From Pontibacter actiniarum (GTDB lineage Bacteria; Bacteroidota; Bacteroidia; Cytophagales; Hymenobacteraceae): 64,000 bases of DNA. The position numbers were made by a program, and so were the translations under genes. The stretch is from NCBI RefSeq assembly GCF_003585765.1, contig NZ_CP021235.1:496001-560000 (forward strand). The letters are read 5' to 3'. The first letter of the stretch is position 1. Each line of letters starts with the position of its first letter. This document shows, one piece after another, positions 26,962 to 36,191 of this stretch. Below the pieces are notes generated by a model that was not told the origin of the DNA, made no database searches, and saw nothing but the letters and a program-made list of their open reading frames with translations.

Positions 26962-29358
26962 TTACTGTGTCCGGATGGCATTAACGGGGTCTAGCATGGC
27001 GGCCTTGAATGCCTGGAAGCTAACGGTAAGCAGGGCTATCAGCATGGCGGTAAACCCAGCGGCCGCAAAGATCCACCAGCTCAGGTCTATCCTGTAGGCG
27101 AAATCCTGGAGCCAGTGGTGCATGCCGTACCAGGCCACGGGGCTTGCCAGCAAAATGGCCACAACGACCAGCAGGGCAAAGTCGCGGGACAGAAGTATGA
27201 CGATACTGCTGGTGGAGGAGCCCAGCACCTTTCGGATGCCGATTTCCTTGGTGCGCTGCTCAGCCGTGAAAGAGGCCAGGCCAAACAGGCCGAGGCAGGC
27301 GATAAGTATGGTCAGGCCGGCGAAGTAGCCGAACACCGTCAGCATCTTTTCTTCGGCGCGGTACTGCTGGTCAAAGTGTTCATCCATAAAGAAGTAGTCC
27401 ATGGGGTGCTTGGGGTCGTACAGTTGCCAGGCACTCTCGATAAAGCCAACCGTAGAGGCCAAATCCTGCCCCTTGATGCGGGCCATCAGGTAACCGTCGG
27501 ATTCCGGGGCAAGCACCAGCGCCAGCGGCTCCACGTTGGTGTGAAGCGAGGTGATGTGGAAGTCTTTTGTGACGCCGATCACCTTGGCATCCATGTCGAA
27601 GATCTGAAAGCGCTTGCCGAGTGGCTCCTGCCAGCCCATCATCTTCACTGCGGCCTCGTTTAGGATGATGCCTTCTTTCTCGTCGGTCTTCAGGACAGGG
27701 GAGTAGTTGCGGCCACGGCTCATCTCCACCCCCATCAGGTCGATAAAGTCATAGTCTGCGAACATCACGTTCATGGTCCTTTCCACCAGCTGCCCGTCTT
27801 TTTCTACCAGCGTAAGCAGTTTGGATACACGCTCTGCCGGGATGTCGTTGGTGTTGGACACGAGCTCCACGTTCGGGTTGCTGAGCAGCTCCCGCTTGAT
27901 GCGCGGCAGGCCTTTCACCAGCGTGGAGTCGCCTGCCGGTATATCGATAACCATAACCTGGTCCTTGGTAAAGCCGAGGTCCTTGTTTTTCAGGAAGTGC
28001 ATCTGGCTCATCACCACAATGGTGCCGATGATCATGATGAGGGAGATGGAGAACTGTAGCACCACCAGGGCCCTGCGGAGCGTGGCGCTTCCTCCTTTAG
28101 GTGCCTTGTCTGACTTCAGAACATCGGCGGGCTTAAAGTGCGAGAGGAAGAAGGCCGGGTAGCTGCCGGCCACAACGCCCACAAAGGTTACAATCGCCAG
28201 CATGATCGCCAGGAACTCCCACTGCATAAAGAAGTCGGAGCCAAAGCTTTTATCCGTCAGTGAGTTAAAGGTAGGGAGCATGACCTGCACCAGCGCCAGT
28301 GCCAGCACCACCGCTATCAGGGTGATCAGGAGCGACTCCCCCAGAAACTGAAATACGATCTGGCTACGGTAAGCCCCTACCACTTTGCGCAGGCCCACTT
28401 CCTTGGCCCGCTTGGCTGAGCGGGCAGTGGCCAGGTTCATGTAGTTAATACAGGCGATCAGCAGCAGGAAAACAGCCACCGCCGCAAAAATGTACACGTA
28501 GGAGATGTTGCCCGCCGGGGTGATACTGCTCACGTAGACGGTGTCGAAGTGGATATCCTTGAGCGGCTGCACCACAAAGCGCATGGTGCCGGAAAGGTCG
28601 TTCTCCTTGATCCAGGGCGTGACGTGCCGCTCCGAGAAGGCATCCATCTTATCCTGGAACTGCGCGAACTCCTCCGGCCCGCGCAGCAGCACGTACGTGT
28701 AGCGGTTCATTGCCAGCCACTGGTTGGTGCGCAGGTCTTCACTCAGCCTGGCGTCCAGCGTGCTTCTGGAGATAAAAGCGTTTGCGGTGATGTGGGAGTG
28801 GCCGGGGTCGCGGAACACGCCGGTTACCTGGTAAGGCTCGTTGCTGAAGGTGAGCACTTCTCCCACGGCCTCGTCCGGGGAGCTAAAGTACCGCTTGGCC
28901 ATCTCCTCGCTCAAAACCACCTTATTTGGCCCGCTTAAGGCCGTAGCCGTGCTGCCGGCCAGCAGGGGGTAGTCGAAAACCTGAAAGAAGGCGCTGTCGG
29001 CATAGAGCAGATCGTCTTCGTTAAAGCTCTTCTCCCGGTACCACACCGTTTGTTTCCCGGCTCTGGCAAGCTGCGTGATGTGCTCAACGTCCGGAAAGTC
29101 CTTGGTAAGGGCCGGGGCGAGCGCTGCCGGGGAAAGGGCAAACTGCTCGTGCCCCGAGTCTGATTTAATGTCGCCGACGAGGCGCACGATGCGGTCCGCT
29201 TTGCTAAAGTGCTTTTCGTAGCTCAGCTCATCCTGCACATACAGGTATATCAGTACACAGGAAGCCACCCCTATGGCCAGGCCGACAATGTTGATGGCAG
29301 AGTATACTTTGTTCCGGAAGAGGTTGCGGACGGCTATCTTAAAGTAGTTCTGCAGCAT
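26962..29358 (-). CDS. ABC transporter permease, MacB/FtsX family, duplicated
   Basis: A 798-residue inner-membrane protein with two MacB_PCD-FtsX halves. The first helix (NKVYSAINIVGLAIGVASCVLIYLYVQ) is followed by a periplasmic domain, three helices (about 285-420, including RSAKRAKEVGLRKVVGAYRSQIV), a second fused segment and a C-terminal FtsX domain with EQRTKEIGIRKVLGSSTSSIVILLS. These large duplicated permeases are frequent in Bacteroidota and work by mechanotransmission rather than as pores. It overlaps the ATPase gene by 20 nt, indicating one operon. Confidence 0.93.
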   Translation of the reverse strand: MLQNYFKIAVRNLFRNKVYSAINIVGLAIGVASCVLIYLYVQDELSYEKHFSKADRIVRLVGDIKSDSGHEQFALSPAALAPALTKDFPDVEHITQLARAGKQTVWYREKSFNEDDLLYADSAFFQVFDYPLLAGSTATALSGPNKVVLSEEMAKRYFSSPDEAVGEVLTFSNEPYQVTGVFRDPGHSHITANAFISRSTLDARLSEDLRTNQWLAMNRYTYVLLRGPEEFAQFQDKMDAFSERHVTPWIKENDLSGTMRFVVQPLKDIHFDTVYVSSITPAGNISYVYIFAAVAVFLLLIACINYMNLATARSAKRAKEVGLRKVVGAYRSQIVFQFLGESLLITLIAVVLALALVQVMLPTFNSLTDKSFGSDFFMQWEFLAIMLAIVTFVGVVAGSYPAFFLSHFKPADVLKSDKAPKGGSATLRRALVVLQFSISLIMIIGTIVVMSQMHFLKNKDLGFTKDQVMVIDIPAGDSTLVKGLPRIKRELLSNPNVELVSNTNDIPAERVSKLLTLVEKDGQLVERTMNVMFADYDFIDLMGVEMSRGRNYSPVLKTDEKEGIILNEAAVKMMGWQEPLGKRFQIFDMDAKVIGVTKDFHITSLHTNVEPLALVLAPESDGYLMARIKGQDLASTVGFIESAWQLYDPKHPMDYFFMDEHFDQQYRAEEKMLTVFGYFAGLTILIACLGLFGLASFTAEQRTKEIGIRKVLGSSTSSIVILLSRDFALLVVVAILLASPVAWYGMHHWLQDFAYRIDLSWWIFAAAGFTAMLIALLTVSFQAFKAAMLDPVNAIRTQ

Positions 29359-30058
29359 GGCGCTTCACGTTGAGGTTCTCGGTCACGATCTGCCCGTCAA
29401 ACAGGTTCACCACGCGGTGCGCGTACTCGGCGTCGGTCGGGGAGTGGGTTACCATCACAACGGTTGTGCCGGCCTCGTTCAGCTCCGAAAGCAGCTGCAT
29501 CACCTCCCGGCCATGCACCGAGTCCAGGTTACCGGTCGGTTCGTCGGCAAGTATAAGCGCCGGCTCCGACACCACGGCCCTGGCGATGGCGGCGCGCTGC
29601 TGCTGGCCGCCCGACAGCTGCTGCGGAAAGTGGTTGCGGCGGTGGGCGATGCCCATGCGCTCCATCGCCTGCAGGGTGCGCTTCTCTGTCTCGGACTTGG
29701 AGTAGCCCAGGTAAGCAAGCGGCAGGCCGATGTTTTCCTCCACCGTTAGCTCATCGATCAGGTTAAAGCTCTGGAACACGAAGCCCAGGTTCTGCTTGCG
29801 CAGTTTGGCCCGCTGGCGCTCCGACACGTTCGCCACCTCCTGGCCCAGGAACAGGAAACTGCCGGAAGAAGGGCTGTCGAGCATGCCCAGGATGTTGAGC
29901 AAGGTAGACTTCCCGCACCCTGAGGGCCCCATGATCGCCACAAACTCGCCACGCTTTATCTTGAGGTCCACGCCGGCCAGGGCAGTGGTCTCCACCGTGT
30001 CCGTGATATACTTTTTCTGCAGGCCTCTGGTGTCGATTATTAGTTCTTCCTTATTCAT
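29339..30058 (-). CDS. ABC transporter ATP-binding protein, MacB/LolD type
   Basis: A 239-residue ATPase subunit that powers the adjacent permease. Walker A is MGPSGCGKSTLLN, signature LSGGQQQRAAIARAVV, Walker B LILADEPTGNLDS and the His-switch VVMVTHSPTDAEYAHR. The size and motif set fit the LolD/MacB ATPase class. It lies between the HlyD-type adaptor gene (79 nt upstream) and the permease gene (20-nt overlap). Confidence 0.95.
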   Translation of the reverse strand: MNKEELIIDTRGLQKKYITDTVETTALAGVDLKIKRGEFVAIMGPSGCGKSTLLNILGMLDSPSSGSFLFLGQEVANVSERQRAKLRKQNLGFVFQSFNLIDELTVEENIGLPLAYLGYSKSETEKRTLQAMERMGIAHRRNHFPQQLSGGQQQRAAIARAVVSEPALILADEPTGNLDSVHGREVMQLLSELNEAGTTVVMVTHSPTDAEYAHRVVNLFDGQIVTENLNVKRHAAELL

Positions 30059-30137
30059 AGTTTTGCTGTTATAATTAATGTGGTTAGCTAGTTTTATTTT
30101 GTACTAATGGTGGTGTTGCTGTTGATTCGCCGAAAGC

Positions 30138-31388
30138 TTACTTCAGCTCCAGCCTGTCGATGTCGCCGTAGCTGTCGTAGGAAGAGAGCACTACTTTCTC
30201 GCCTGGCTGCAGCCCCTCCAGCACTTCGTAGTAGTTCGGGTTCTGGCGGCCCAGTTTGATCCTGCGCTTTTCTGCATAGTTTGCGCCCTCCTGCACTACA
30301 AACACCCAGTTGCCGCCAGTGCTTTGGTAAAAGCCGCCGCGTGGGATCAGCACGGCCTTGCCGCCGTCGTTCAGGTTCAGTTTTACCTGCAGTGTCTGCC
30401 CCCGGCGGATGCCTTCCGGCGCGCCCTCTGCAAACTCCATGTCTACCTGAAAGGTGTTGTTCTGCACCTCCGGGAACACCTTGGCCACGGTTATCTTGTA
30501 GGTTTTACCGTTAAAGTCGAAGCTGCCGTGCAGGCCAGGGTACACCCTGGAGATGTAGTGCTCGTCGATGTTGGCTTTCACTTTGTAGCCGTTCAGGTCG
30601 TCTATCTGGCCAATGTTCTCGCCCGGAGCTTTTGACTCGCCCACCTCCGCTTTCAACGTGGAGAGCTGGCCGGTGAAAGGGGCCGTTACATAGAGGTTGT
30701 TCAGCGTGTTGCGGGCCATGCCAATGTTGGCCTCCATGCGGCGGATAGACTCGTCTAGCTGCTTCAGGCGATCCTCCATCAGCTTGGCGTCCTGCTTTAC
30801 AGACCGCTCTGCCAGGGTTTTGCGCTTGTTCAGGTACTCATACTCGTCTCTGGCGGCCTCGTATTCCTCGCGCGAAATTACCTTTTCCTCGATCAGCATT
30901 TTGTTGCGCTCATACTTGCGCTTGGCCAGGGCCAGGTTATACTCTATCTCGGCCAGTTCATTTTCCTTGCGGATCAGGTCCTGCTTCATCGTAATCTCGG
31001 AGTTCTGGCGCTCGTTCATCAGGTCGTACAGCTGCGTTTCGCGTGTCATGAAGTCGATCTGCAGCGTGGTGTTGGAGAGCTTCAGGATCGTGTCGCCCTT
31101 CTGCACGGTGCGGCCGTCGTCGGTGTAGATCTTCTCCACGCGGCCTCCCTCGGTAATATCCAGGTAGAAGCTTTTAAGCGGGTCCACGGAGCCATCAATG
31201 GCAATAAATTCCTGGAACATGCCCTCGCTTACCTGGCCGGTCGTGATGCGCTCGCTGTCCACGTTCAGCTTTGAGCTGTGCTCGGCAAACAGCAGGTTGT
31301 ACAGCACCAGCACGAGCGCCAGCGCTCCGGCTGCGATAAGCGCGATTTTTTTGGGAGTGGCTTTCTTCTTTTCAATAACGCGATCCAT
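30138..31388 (-). CDS. Periplasmic adaptor subunit, HlyD/MacA-like
   Basis: A 416-residue membrane-fusion protein. One N-terminal helix (IALIAAGALALVLVLYNLLFA), a barrel-sandwich/lipoyl half motif (GGRVEKIYTDDGRTVQKGDTILKL), a long alpha-hairpin coiled coil (about residues 115-230, rich in Glu, Lys and Arg), the second lipoyl half (NLYVTAPFTGQLSTLKAEVGE) and beta-barrel and membrane-proximal domains (GLQPGEKVVLSSY at the end). It would bridge the ABC permease and the TolC-like channel. It is first in the minus-strand operon, so the sigma-54-like site upstream probably sets the level of the whole set. Confidence 0.92.
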   Translation of the reverse strand: MDRVIEKKKATPKKIALIAAGALALVLVLYNLLFAEHSSKLNVDSERITTGQVSEGMFQEFIAIDGSVDPLKSFYLDITEGGRVEKIYTDDGRTVQKGDTILKLSNTTLQIDFMTRETQLYDLMNERQNSEITMKQDLIRKENELAEIEYNLALAKRKYERNKMLIEEKVISREEYEAARDEYEYLNKRKTLAERSVKQDAKLMEDRLKQLDESIRRMEANIGMARNTLNNLYVTAPFTGQLSTLKAEVGESKAPGENIGQIDDLNGYKVKANIDEHYISRVYPGLHGSFDFNGKTYKITVAKVFPEVQNNTFQVDMEFAEGAPEGIRRGQTLQVKLNLNDGGKAVLIPRGGFYQSTGGNWVFVVQEGANYAEKRRIKLGRQNPNYYEVLEGLQPGEKVVLSSYDSYGDIDRLELK

Positions 31389-31442
31389 AGTTTGTAGAGG
31401 TCTTTGGAAGTATAGCTTTTTTCATAGTTTCAGAAAGCACAT

Positions 31443-31459
31443 TGCCAATTAACGTGCCA
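31443..31459 (-). promoter_or_regulatory. Candidate sigma-54 promoter of the export operon
   Basis: On the minus strand the sequence reads TGGCACGTTAATTGGCA, close to the sigma-54 consensus TGGCAC-N5-TTGCA. The -24 half is perfect, but the -12 half is TTGGCA, so GG-N10 is followed by GG and the GC falls one base late. It lies 55 nt before the adaptor ATG and faces the gene of a sigma-54-type activator. Confidence 0.5.
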
Positions 31460-31472
31460 TTAAATGTAACTT

Positions 31473-31485
31473 ATTGATAATCAAT
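31473..31485. promoter_or_regulatory. 13-bp inverted repeat, possible activator site
   Basis: ATTGAT-A-ATCAAT is a perfect inverted repeat between the divergent adaptor and regulator genes, 14 bp upstream of the sigma-54-like -24 element. This is closer than usual for an enhancer-binding protein site. Confidence 0.35.
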
Positions 31486-31684
31486 GAAATGTGAGTAAGT
31501 ATAGCTTTGGGGCTATGGCTATAGTGTCCGCTTCCGTACACCCGACTGTCCTGTAGCGAACAGCTGCCGGAAGGTTGGCACCGGGTTTTGTGCCGGCCGC
31601 GGGATACTTGCCGGCCTGATGGCTACATAATCAGAAAAAAACGTACTTTTACTGTACTTGCTTTACAAAAATATGCGCTAAACT

Positions 31685-33067
31685 ATGAATAAAGTACCTT
31701 GCAAGATCTTGGTGGTGGATGATGAGGAAGATATCCTGATGGCGGGGAAGCTCCTGCTGAAGCAGCATTTCGAAACCGTTAAGACAAGCTCTGACCCGTA
31801 CAAAATACCAGGTTTGCTGCAAGAGTACGGCTTTGATGTGGTGCTGCTGGATATGAACTACAGCACCGGCGCAACCTCCAGCAAGGAGGGGTTCCATTGG
31901 CTAAAGCAGATCCTGCAGCTCTCCCCGAAGACAACCGTTATCCTGATGACGGCCTACGGCGACATAGAGCTGGCGGTGAAGGCGCTGAAAGAAGGGGCCT
32001 CCGACTTTGTGCTGAAGCCCTGGCAAAACGACAAGCTGGTGGCCATCCTGAAAACCGCCTGCCAGAACCGCAGTGGCGTGAGCAAGCGCAGCGCCGAGAA
32101 AACCGAGCAGGAAAACACCGCCTACCACTACGACGGCTTTATCGGCGTGTCGCCGGCGATGCAGCGCGTGTACCAAACCCTCGACAAAGTAGCCGCGACC
32201 GATGCCAACGTGCTCATACTTGGCGAAAACGGCACCGGCAAGGAGGTTGCCGCGCGCGCCCTGCACCGGAAGTCGAAACGGGCCGGCAGCGTGTTTGAGA
32301 AGGTGGATCTGGGCGCCGTTAGCGAAACCCTTTTCGAGAGCGAGCTTTTCGGCCATGCCAAAGGGGCGTTTACCGATGCCAAAGAGGAGCGCGCCGGCAG
32401 GCTGGAGGCAGCCTCCGGCGGTACGTTGTTTCTGGATGAGATCGGCAACCTGTCGCCCGCGCTGCAGGCAAAGCTGCTCACGGTGCTGCAAAGCAGGCAG
32501 GTGATCAGGCTGGGCACCAACAAGCCCCGGCCTATTGACATTCGCCTGGTTTGCGCCACCAACATGCCGCTCTACGAGATGGTGCGCGAAGGCTCTTTTC
32601 GCCAGGACCTGCTCTACCGCATCAACACCGTGGAGATTCACCTGCCGCCCCTGCGTGAGCGGCGAGAAGACATCAAGCTGCTGGCCGACCATTTCCTGAA
32701 AGTGTACCGCCAGAAGTACGGTCGCCCGCAGCTGCACCTGGGCGCCGACACCATGCGCCGCCTGAATGAGTACCACTGGCCCGGCAACATCCGCGAGCTG
32801 GACCATGCCATGGAGCGCGCCGTTATACTTTGCGACGGCAACGAACTGCACCCCGACGATTTCTACTTTGCGCCGAGCGAAAATGGGCAGCAGAAAAAAC
32901 AGGGGCTGGAAAGTATAACCGAAAGCGACTACACCCTGGAGGCGCTGGAGAAGATGATGGTGCAAAAGGCGCTGGTAAAGCACTCGGGAAACATCACGCA
33001 CGCGGCAAAAGAGCTAGGCATCACCCGCACGGCCCTTTACCGCAGGATAGAGAAGCATGGGCTATAG
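31685..33067 (+). CDS. Sigma-54-type response regulator (NtrC family)
   Basis: A 460-residue regulator: receiver (D56 in VVLLDMNYS, acidic VDDEED, K in VLKPW), AAA+ domain and a Fis-type HTH at the C-terminus (HSGNITHAAKELGITRTALYRRIEKHGL). Walker A is GENGTGKEVAAR and Walker B GTLFLDEIG. The loop that contacts sigma-54 is GAFTDA (residues 227-232) instead of the standard GAFTGA. It is divergent from the adaptor gene and overlaps the histidine kinase gene by 11 nt. Such pairs next to ABC/TolC export genes recur in Bacteroidota; control of the export operon is inferred. Confidence 0.93.
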   Translation: MNKVPCKILVVDDEEDILMAGKLLLKQHFETVKTSSDPYKIPGLLQEYGFDVVLLDMNYSTGATSSKEGFHWLKQILQLSPKTTVILMTAYGDIELAVKALKEGASDFVLKPWQNDKLVAILKTACQNRSGVSKRSAEKTEQENTAYHYDGFIGVSPAMQRVYQTLDKVAATDANVLILGENGTGKEVAARALHRKSKRAGSVFEKVDLGAVSETLFESELFGHAKGAFTDAKEERAGRLEAASGGTLFLDEIGNLSPALQAKLLTVLQSRQVIRLGTNKPRPIDIRLVCATNMPLYEMVREGSFRQDLLYRINTVEIHLPPLRERREDIKLLADHFLKVYRQKYGRPQLHLGADTMRRLNEYHWPGNIRELDHAMERAVILCDGNELHPDDFYFAPSENGQQKKQGLESITESDYTLEALEKMMVQKALVKHSGNITHAAKELGITRTALYRRIEKHGL

Positions 33068-34442
33068 CGGTTTCAGGCTAAGGCTGCTGCTGCGGTTGCT
33101 ACTGCTGGTGGCGGTGGTGCTGTTACTGCTGTTGCTGCTGTACCGCACCGACTGGTATGTAACGGTGCTGTGCCTGTCGCTGCTCGCCCTGTACCAGCTG
33201 TACGACCTTGTTCACTTTGTGGAGCGCACCAACCGCGACCTCAGCAGCTTTCTGCAGTCCATCCGCCACTCCGACTTTACCCAGCGCTTCGCCACCGGCG
33301 GGGCAAACGCTTCTTACCGCGAGCTTTACCAGAGCTTTAACGATATTTCTGACGCCTTCCAGAAAGTGAAGACGCAGCAGGAGGCGCATTACCATTACCT
33401 GCAGGCCATTGTGGAGCAGGTGGGGGTGGGTATACTTACCTTTGATGAGGAGGGGGAGGTGCAGCTGGTAAACCACGTTACCAAAGAGCTGCTGCACACG
33501 GCGCACCTGCGCTCCATTGATGCGCTGCTGCGGCTGAGCCCGGACCTGGTGCAGGCCCTGTACACCATCGGGCACGACGAAAAAAAGCTGGTGACGCTGG
33601 AGCGGAATCAGGAACAGCTGCTGCTGAACCTGCACGCCAAAGAACTGCTGTTGCAGGGGCGGGTGCTCAAAATCGTAACGCTGCAGAACATTCAGTCAGA
33701 GCTGGAGGAGCAGGAGCTGCAAACGTGGCAAAAGGTCATCCGGGTGCTGACCCACGAGATCATGAACTCCGTTACACCGGTTATCTCGCTCACCTCCACC
33801 GTGTCTGCCCTGCTAGAGCAGGAGGTGATCGGCCGCCGCGCCGCGGGCGAAAGTATAGACCAGGAAGTGCTGGAGGACATGCAGGCCGGCCTGCGGACGA
33901 TTGAAAAGCGTAGCGCCGGGATGTTGAGCTTTGTAAAGAACTACCGCCGCCTGATGCGCCTGCCAGCCTCCGAGCTGCGCCCGGTAAAGGTGCGGGGGCT
34001 GCTGCGCACGGTGCACACCCTGCTGCAGCCACAGCTGCAGGACCAGCGCGTGGACCTGAAAATGTACCTGCCGGATGAGAAAACCGAAGTTCTGGCGGAT
34101 GCGGAGCAGCTGGAGCAGGTGCTGATTAACCTGATCAAAAACGGGGTGGAAGCCTGCCAGCAGAGCGCCACCCCTTGCGTGGAGGTAGTGGCCTTTATGC
34201 CGGAAGGGGAGCGGGACAAACTGCGGATTGACGTAACGGATAACGGCTCCGGCATTCCGGAAGATGTGCTGGATAAAATCTTTATTCCGTTCTACACCAC
34301 CAAAAAACAAGGCTCAGGTATCGGGCTCAGCCTGTCCAAGCAGATTGTACGCCAGCACGGCGGCTCCATCCGTGTTCGTACAAAGCCGGGCGAGACCACC
34401 TTTACCCTAAGCCTGAAGCGGGTAAACGGGGGAGCGGGCTAG
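33057..34442 (+). CDS. Sensor histidine kinase (NtrY/NtrB-like), partner of the sigma-54 regulator
   Basis: A 461-residue membrane kinase. Two very Leu-rich helices at the N-terminus (about 9-28 and 32-50), a HAMP/PAS-like linker (HYHYLQAIVEQVGVGILTFDEEGEVQLVN), the H box LTHEIMNSVTPVISL with H233, N box NLIKNGVEAC, G1 DNGSGIPEDV and G2 KQGSGIGLSLSKQI. There is almost no periplasmic loop, so the signal is probably intramembrane or cytosolic. Translational overlap with the regulator gene makes them a cognate pair. Confidence 0.93.
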   Translation: MGYSGFRLRLLLRLLLLVAVVLLLLLLLYRTDWYVTVLCLSLLALYQLYDLVHFVERTNRDLSSFLQSIRHSDFTQRFATGGANASYRELYQSFNDISDAFQKVKTQQEAHYHYLQAIVEQVGVGILTFDEEGEVQLVNHVTKELLHTAHLRSIDALLRLSPDLVQALYTIGHDEKKLVTLERNQEQLLLNLHAKELLLQGRVLKIVTLQNIQSELEEQELQTWQKVIRVLTHEIMNSVTPVISLTSTVSALLEQEVIGRRAAGESIDQEVLEDMQAGLRTIEKRSAGMLSFVKNYRRLMRLPASELRPVKVRGLLRTVHTLLQPQLQDQRVDLKMYLPDEKTEVLADAEQLEQVLINLIKNGVEACQQSATPCVEVVAFMPEGERDKLRIDVTDNGSGIPEDVLDKIFIPFYTTKKQGSGIGLSLSKQIVRQHGGSIRVRTKPGETTFTLSLKRVNGGAG

Positions 34443-34600
34443 GTCCTGGATGCGTAACTGAGTGAGTGGGTGGCCTCACGCCCAGAAAAGTACCTACAGA
34501 AAGTATGGCTTTGTGTCTCCGCAAACCAGGTGTTCTTCAAGAGGCATTATTAACATGCATAACCTATAGCGGCTTTATCCGCTTATGTAAAGCTAAGTTA

Positions 34601-34906
34601 TCACACAAACTGCTGTATTGCCTGCGTCAGTTGCTGTGCGGGCATAGCCCCTGACTGGCGCCACACCTGCTTTCCTTTATGGAAGAGGATAAACGTTGGC
34701 ACACCCTGCACTCTAAACTGTGAAGCTGCCGCCTGGTTGCTGTCTATGTTTACCTTGATCACCTTTAACTTGCCGCTAAACTGGCCTGCTACCTGCTGCA
34801 CCACGGGGCTCATTGCCTTGCAAGGGCCGCACCAGTCGGCATAAAAGTCGACGAGTACCGGCATTCCCGGGCTATTGATCAATTCCTGAAACGATTTCTT
34901 TGCCAT
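34601..34906 (-). CDS. trxA: Thioredoxin
   Basis: A 101-residue cytosolic thioredoxin with active site WCGPCK (C26/C29), a preceding VDFYADW and the cis-Pro in GVPTFILF. It reduces protein disulfides with electrons from thioredoxin reductase, which is not encoded in this window. It lies between the kinase gene and the curli-associated block, on the opposite strand to both, with no visible link to either. Confidence 0.95.
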   Translation of the reverse strand: MAKKSFQELINSPGMPVLVDFYADWCGPCKAMSPVVQQVAGQFSGKLKVIKVNIDSNQAAASQFRVQGVPTFILFHKGKQVWRQSGAMPAQQLTQAIQQFV

Positions 34907-35142
34907 AATAATGTGCTGAGTTGTCTCCTAGTTGTACGGTGGCTGGCCCACGCATAGTTGCAGCTGGCGAAGCTGGAGAAGGCTTTGGCCTGTTATACTT
35001 TACCACCGGTAAGTTAACTTGTTTTTCATCAGTAACCAGCATAAAAAGGATAGGTGCCGCCGAAAGACAGCCGGTGCGGATACGCCGAGACAGGGGCCAC
35101 AGAAGGGGATAAAATTAGGATGCTTTATGTAAAAGAGTACAA

Positions 35143-35176
35143 TTGTTACAACTGTATTTAAAAATGTATATATTTA
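35143..35176 (+). promoter_or_regulatory. Candidate -33/-7 promoter of the four-gene signalling block
   Basis: TTGT (35143-35146), a 22-nt spacer and TATATTTA (35169-35176), one mismatch from TAnnTTTG. It ends 25 nt before the ATG at 35202. The rest of 34907-35201 shows nothing I can name. Confidence 0.4.
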
Positions 35177-35201
35177 GAACTCAAACCTAAACAAACGCAT
35201 T

Positions 35202-35528
35202 ATGCCTAAATTTGATGGAACAGAGGGCGCGCCTATAGAGCTAGGCACTGCCGCCAAATGGACAAAAAACTACCGAGATAAGTCCTCGGAACCGGACGAG
35301 ACAAAAAAAATAAAGGCGCACTTCTTCGGGCGTGATATCCTGCAGGAAATCCTGAACCAGGAGGGGTGCATGGGCATCCGGATGTACTATGCCAAGGATG
35401 AGAACGGGCAGAAGCAGTTGATCCTGGTCGGAGCCACGGCCGAGGGCGAGGACATGGTCGGAGGGACCATCGCCGACAAGTCCATCTTCTGCCCTCCCGA
35501 CTGTGTTGAAAGCGAATTAAACGGGTAA
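35202..35528 (+). CDS. Conserved small cytosolic protein of unknown function
   Basis: A 108-residue soluble acidic protein without signal peptide or membrane helix. It has central GRDILQEILNQEGCMGIRMYYAKDENG and C-terminal CPPDCVESELNG, with three Cys in all. I do not recognise the family. Its stop codon is followed at once by the ATG of the 7-TM gene, so it is the first gene of a tightly packed four-gene operon with a kinase and receiver. It could be an effector or sensor accessory, but this is a guess from context. Confidence 0.8.
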   Translation: MPKFDGTEGAPIELGTAAKWTKNYRDKSSEPDETKKIKAHFFGRDILQEILNQEGCMGIRMYYAKDENGQKQLILVGATAEGEDMVGGTIADKSIFCPPDCVESELNG

Positions 35529-36191
35529 ATGGAATTTTTTCTCCGTCAAGTGTACCCCTGGCTGGTGCAGGCTTCCTTCTACAGCTTCTGCCTGCCGCTG
35601 CTTACCGGGGTGCTGCTGATAAACAAGCGTAGCAGCCTGCTGTACAGGCTGCTACTTTTATACATTGTTTTTATTGCGCTTGTAGAGGTAACGGCAAAAG
35701 TAACGATTAGCCTAAAAACAACTAATAACGTTTGGATCGATCATATCTATACGCCGACTGAGTGCCTTATTGTGGCAGCTGTGTACTACTCCCATTTTAC
35801 GAACCCGCTGTTAAAGCGCGGGACGGTGGTAGCTGCATGTGGCGTGGTGGTGTTTAGCGGTGCGTACGTCTTGTGGGGCGAAAGTGTAATGGAGATGAAC
35901 TCCCTGCCGCGCATGCTAAACGGGGTGGTGCTTATCGCGATGGCCGTCGCCTACTTTTACCAGGTGGCCAACGACCTAAGCCAGACGTACCTGGACCGTG
36001 ACCCGATGTTTATACTTAGCTGCGGCATTATTGTGTACCAGGCCGGTACAGCAGTGGCCTTTAGCATGTTTAATAAGGCGCTGGCTGCCTCCTACGATAC
36101 GGCACGGATCTGTATTTCGGTGATCCTCGTGCTCAACATACTTTACAGAGTTGTGCTGATGCTGGCCCTGAAGCGTACCGCCGCCACATGA
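35529..36191 (+). CDS. Seven-helix membrane protein of unknown function
   Basis: A 220-residue protein with about seven hydrophobic helices (for example ASFYSFCLPLLTGVLLI, YRLLLLYIVFIALVEVTA, FILSCGIIVYQAGTAVAFSMF, ICISVILVLNILYRVVLML) and short loops. I do not know the family name; similar proteins precede HisKA_3 kinases in Bacteroidota. It has no spacing to the 108-aa gene before it and shares ATGA with the kinase gene after it, so it may supply the sensing part that the kinase lacks. Confidence 0.8.
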   Translation: MEFFLRQVYPWLVQASFYSFCLPLLTGVLLINKRSSLLYRLLLLYIVFIALVEVTAKVTISLKTTNNVWIDHIYTPTECLIVAAVYYSHFTNPLLKRGTVVAACGVVVFSGAYVLWGESVMEMNSLPRMLNGVVLIAMAVAYFYQVANDLSQTYLDRDPMFILSCGIIVYQAGTAVAFSMFNKALAASYDTARICISVILVLNILYRVVLMLALKRTAAT

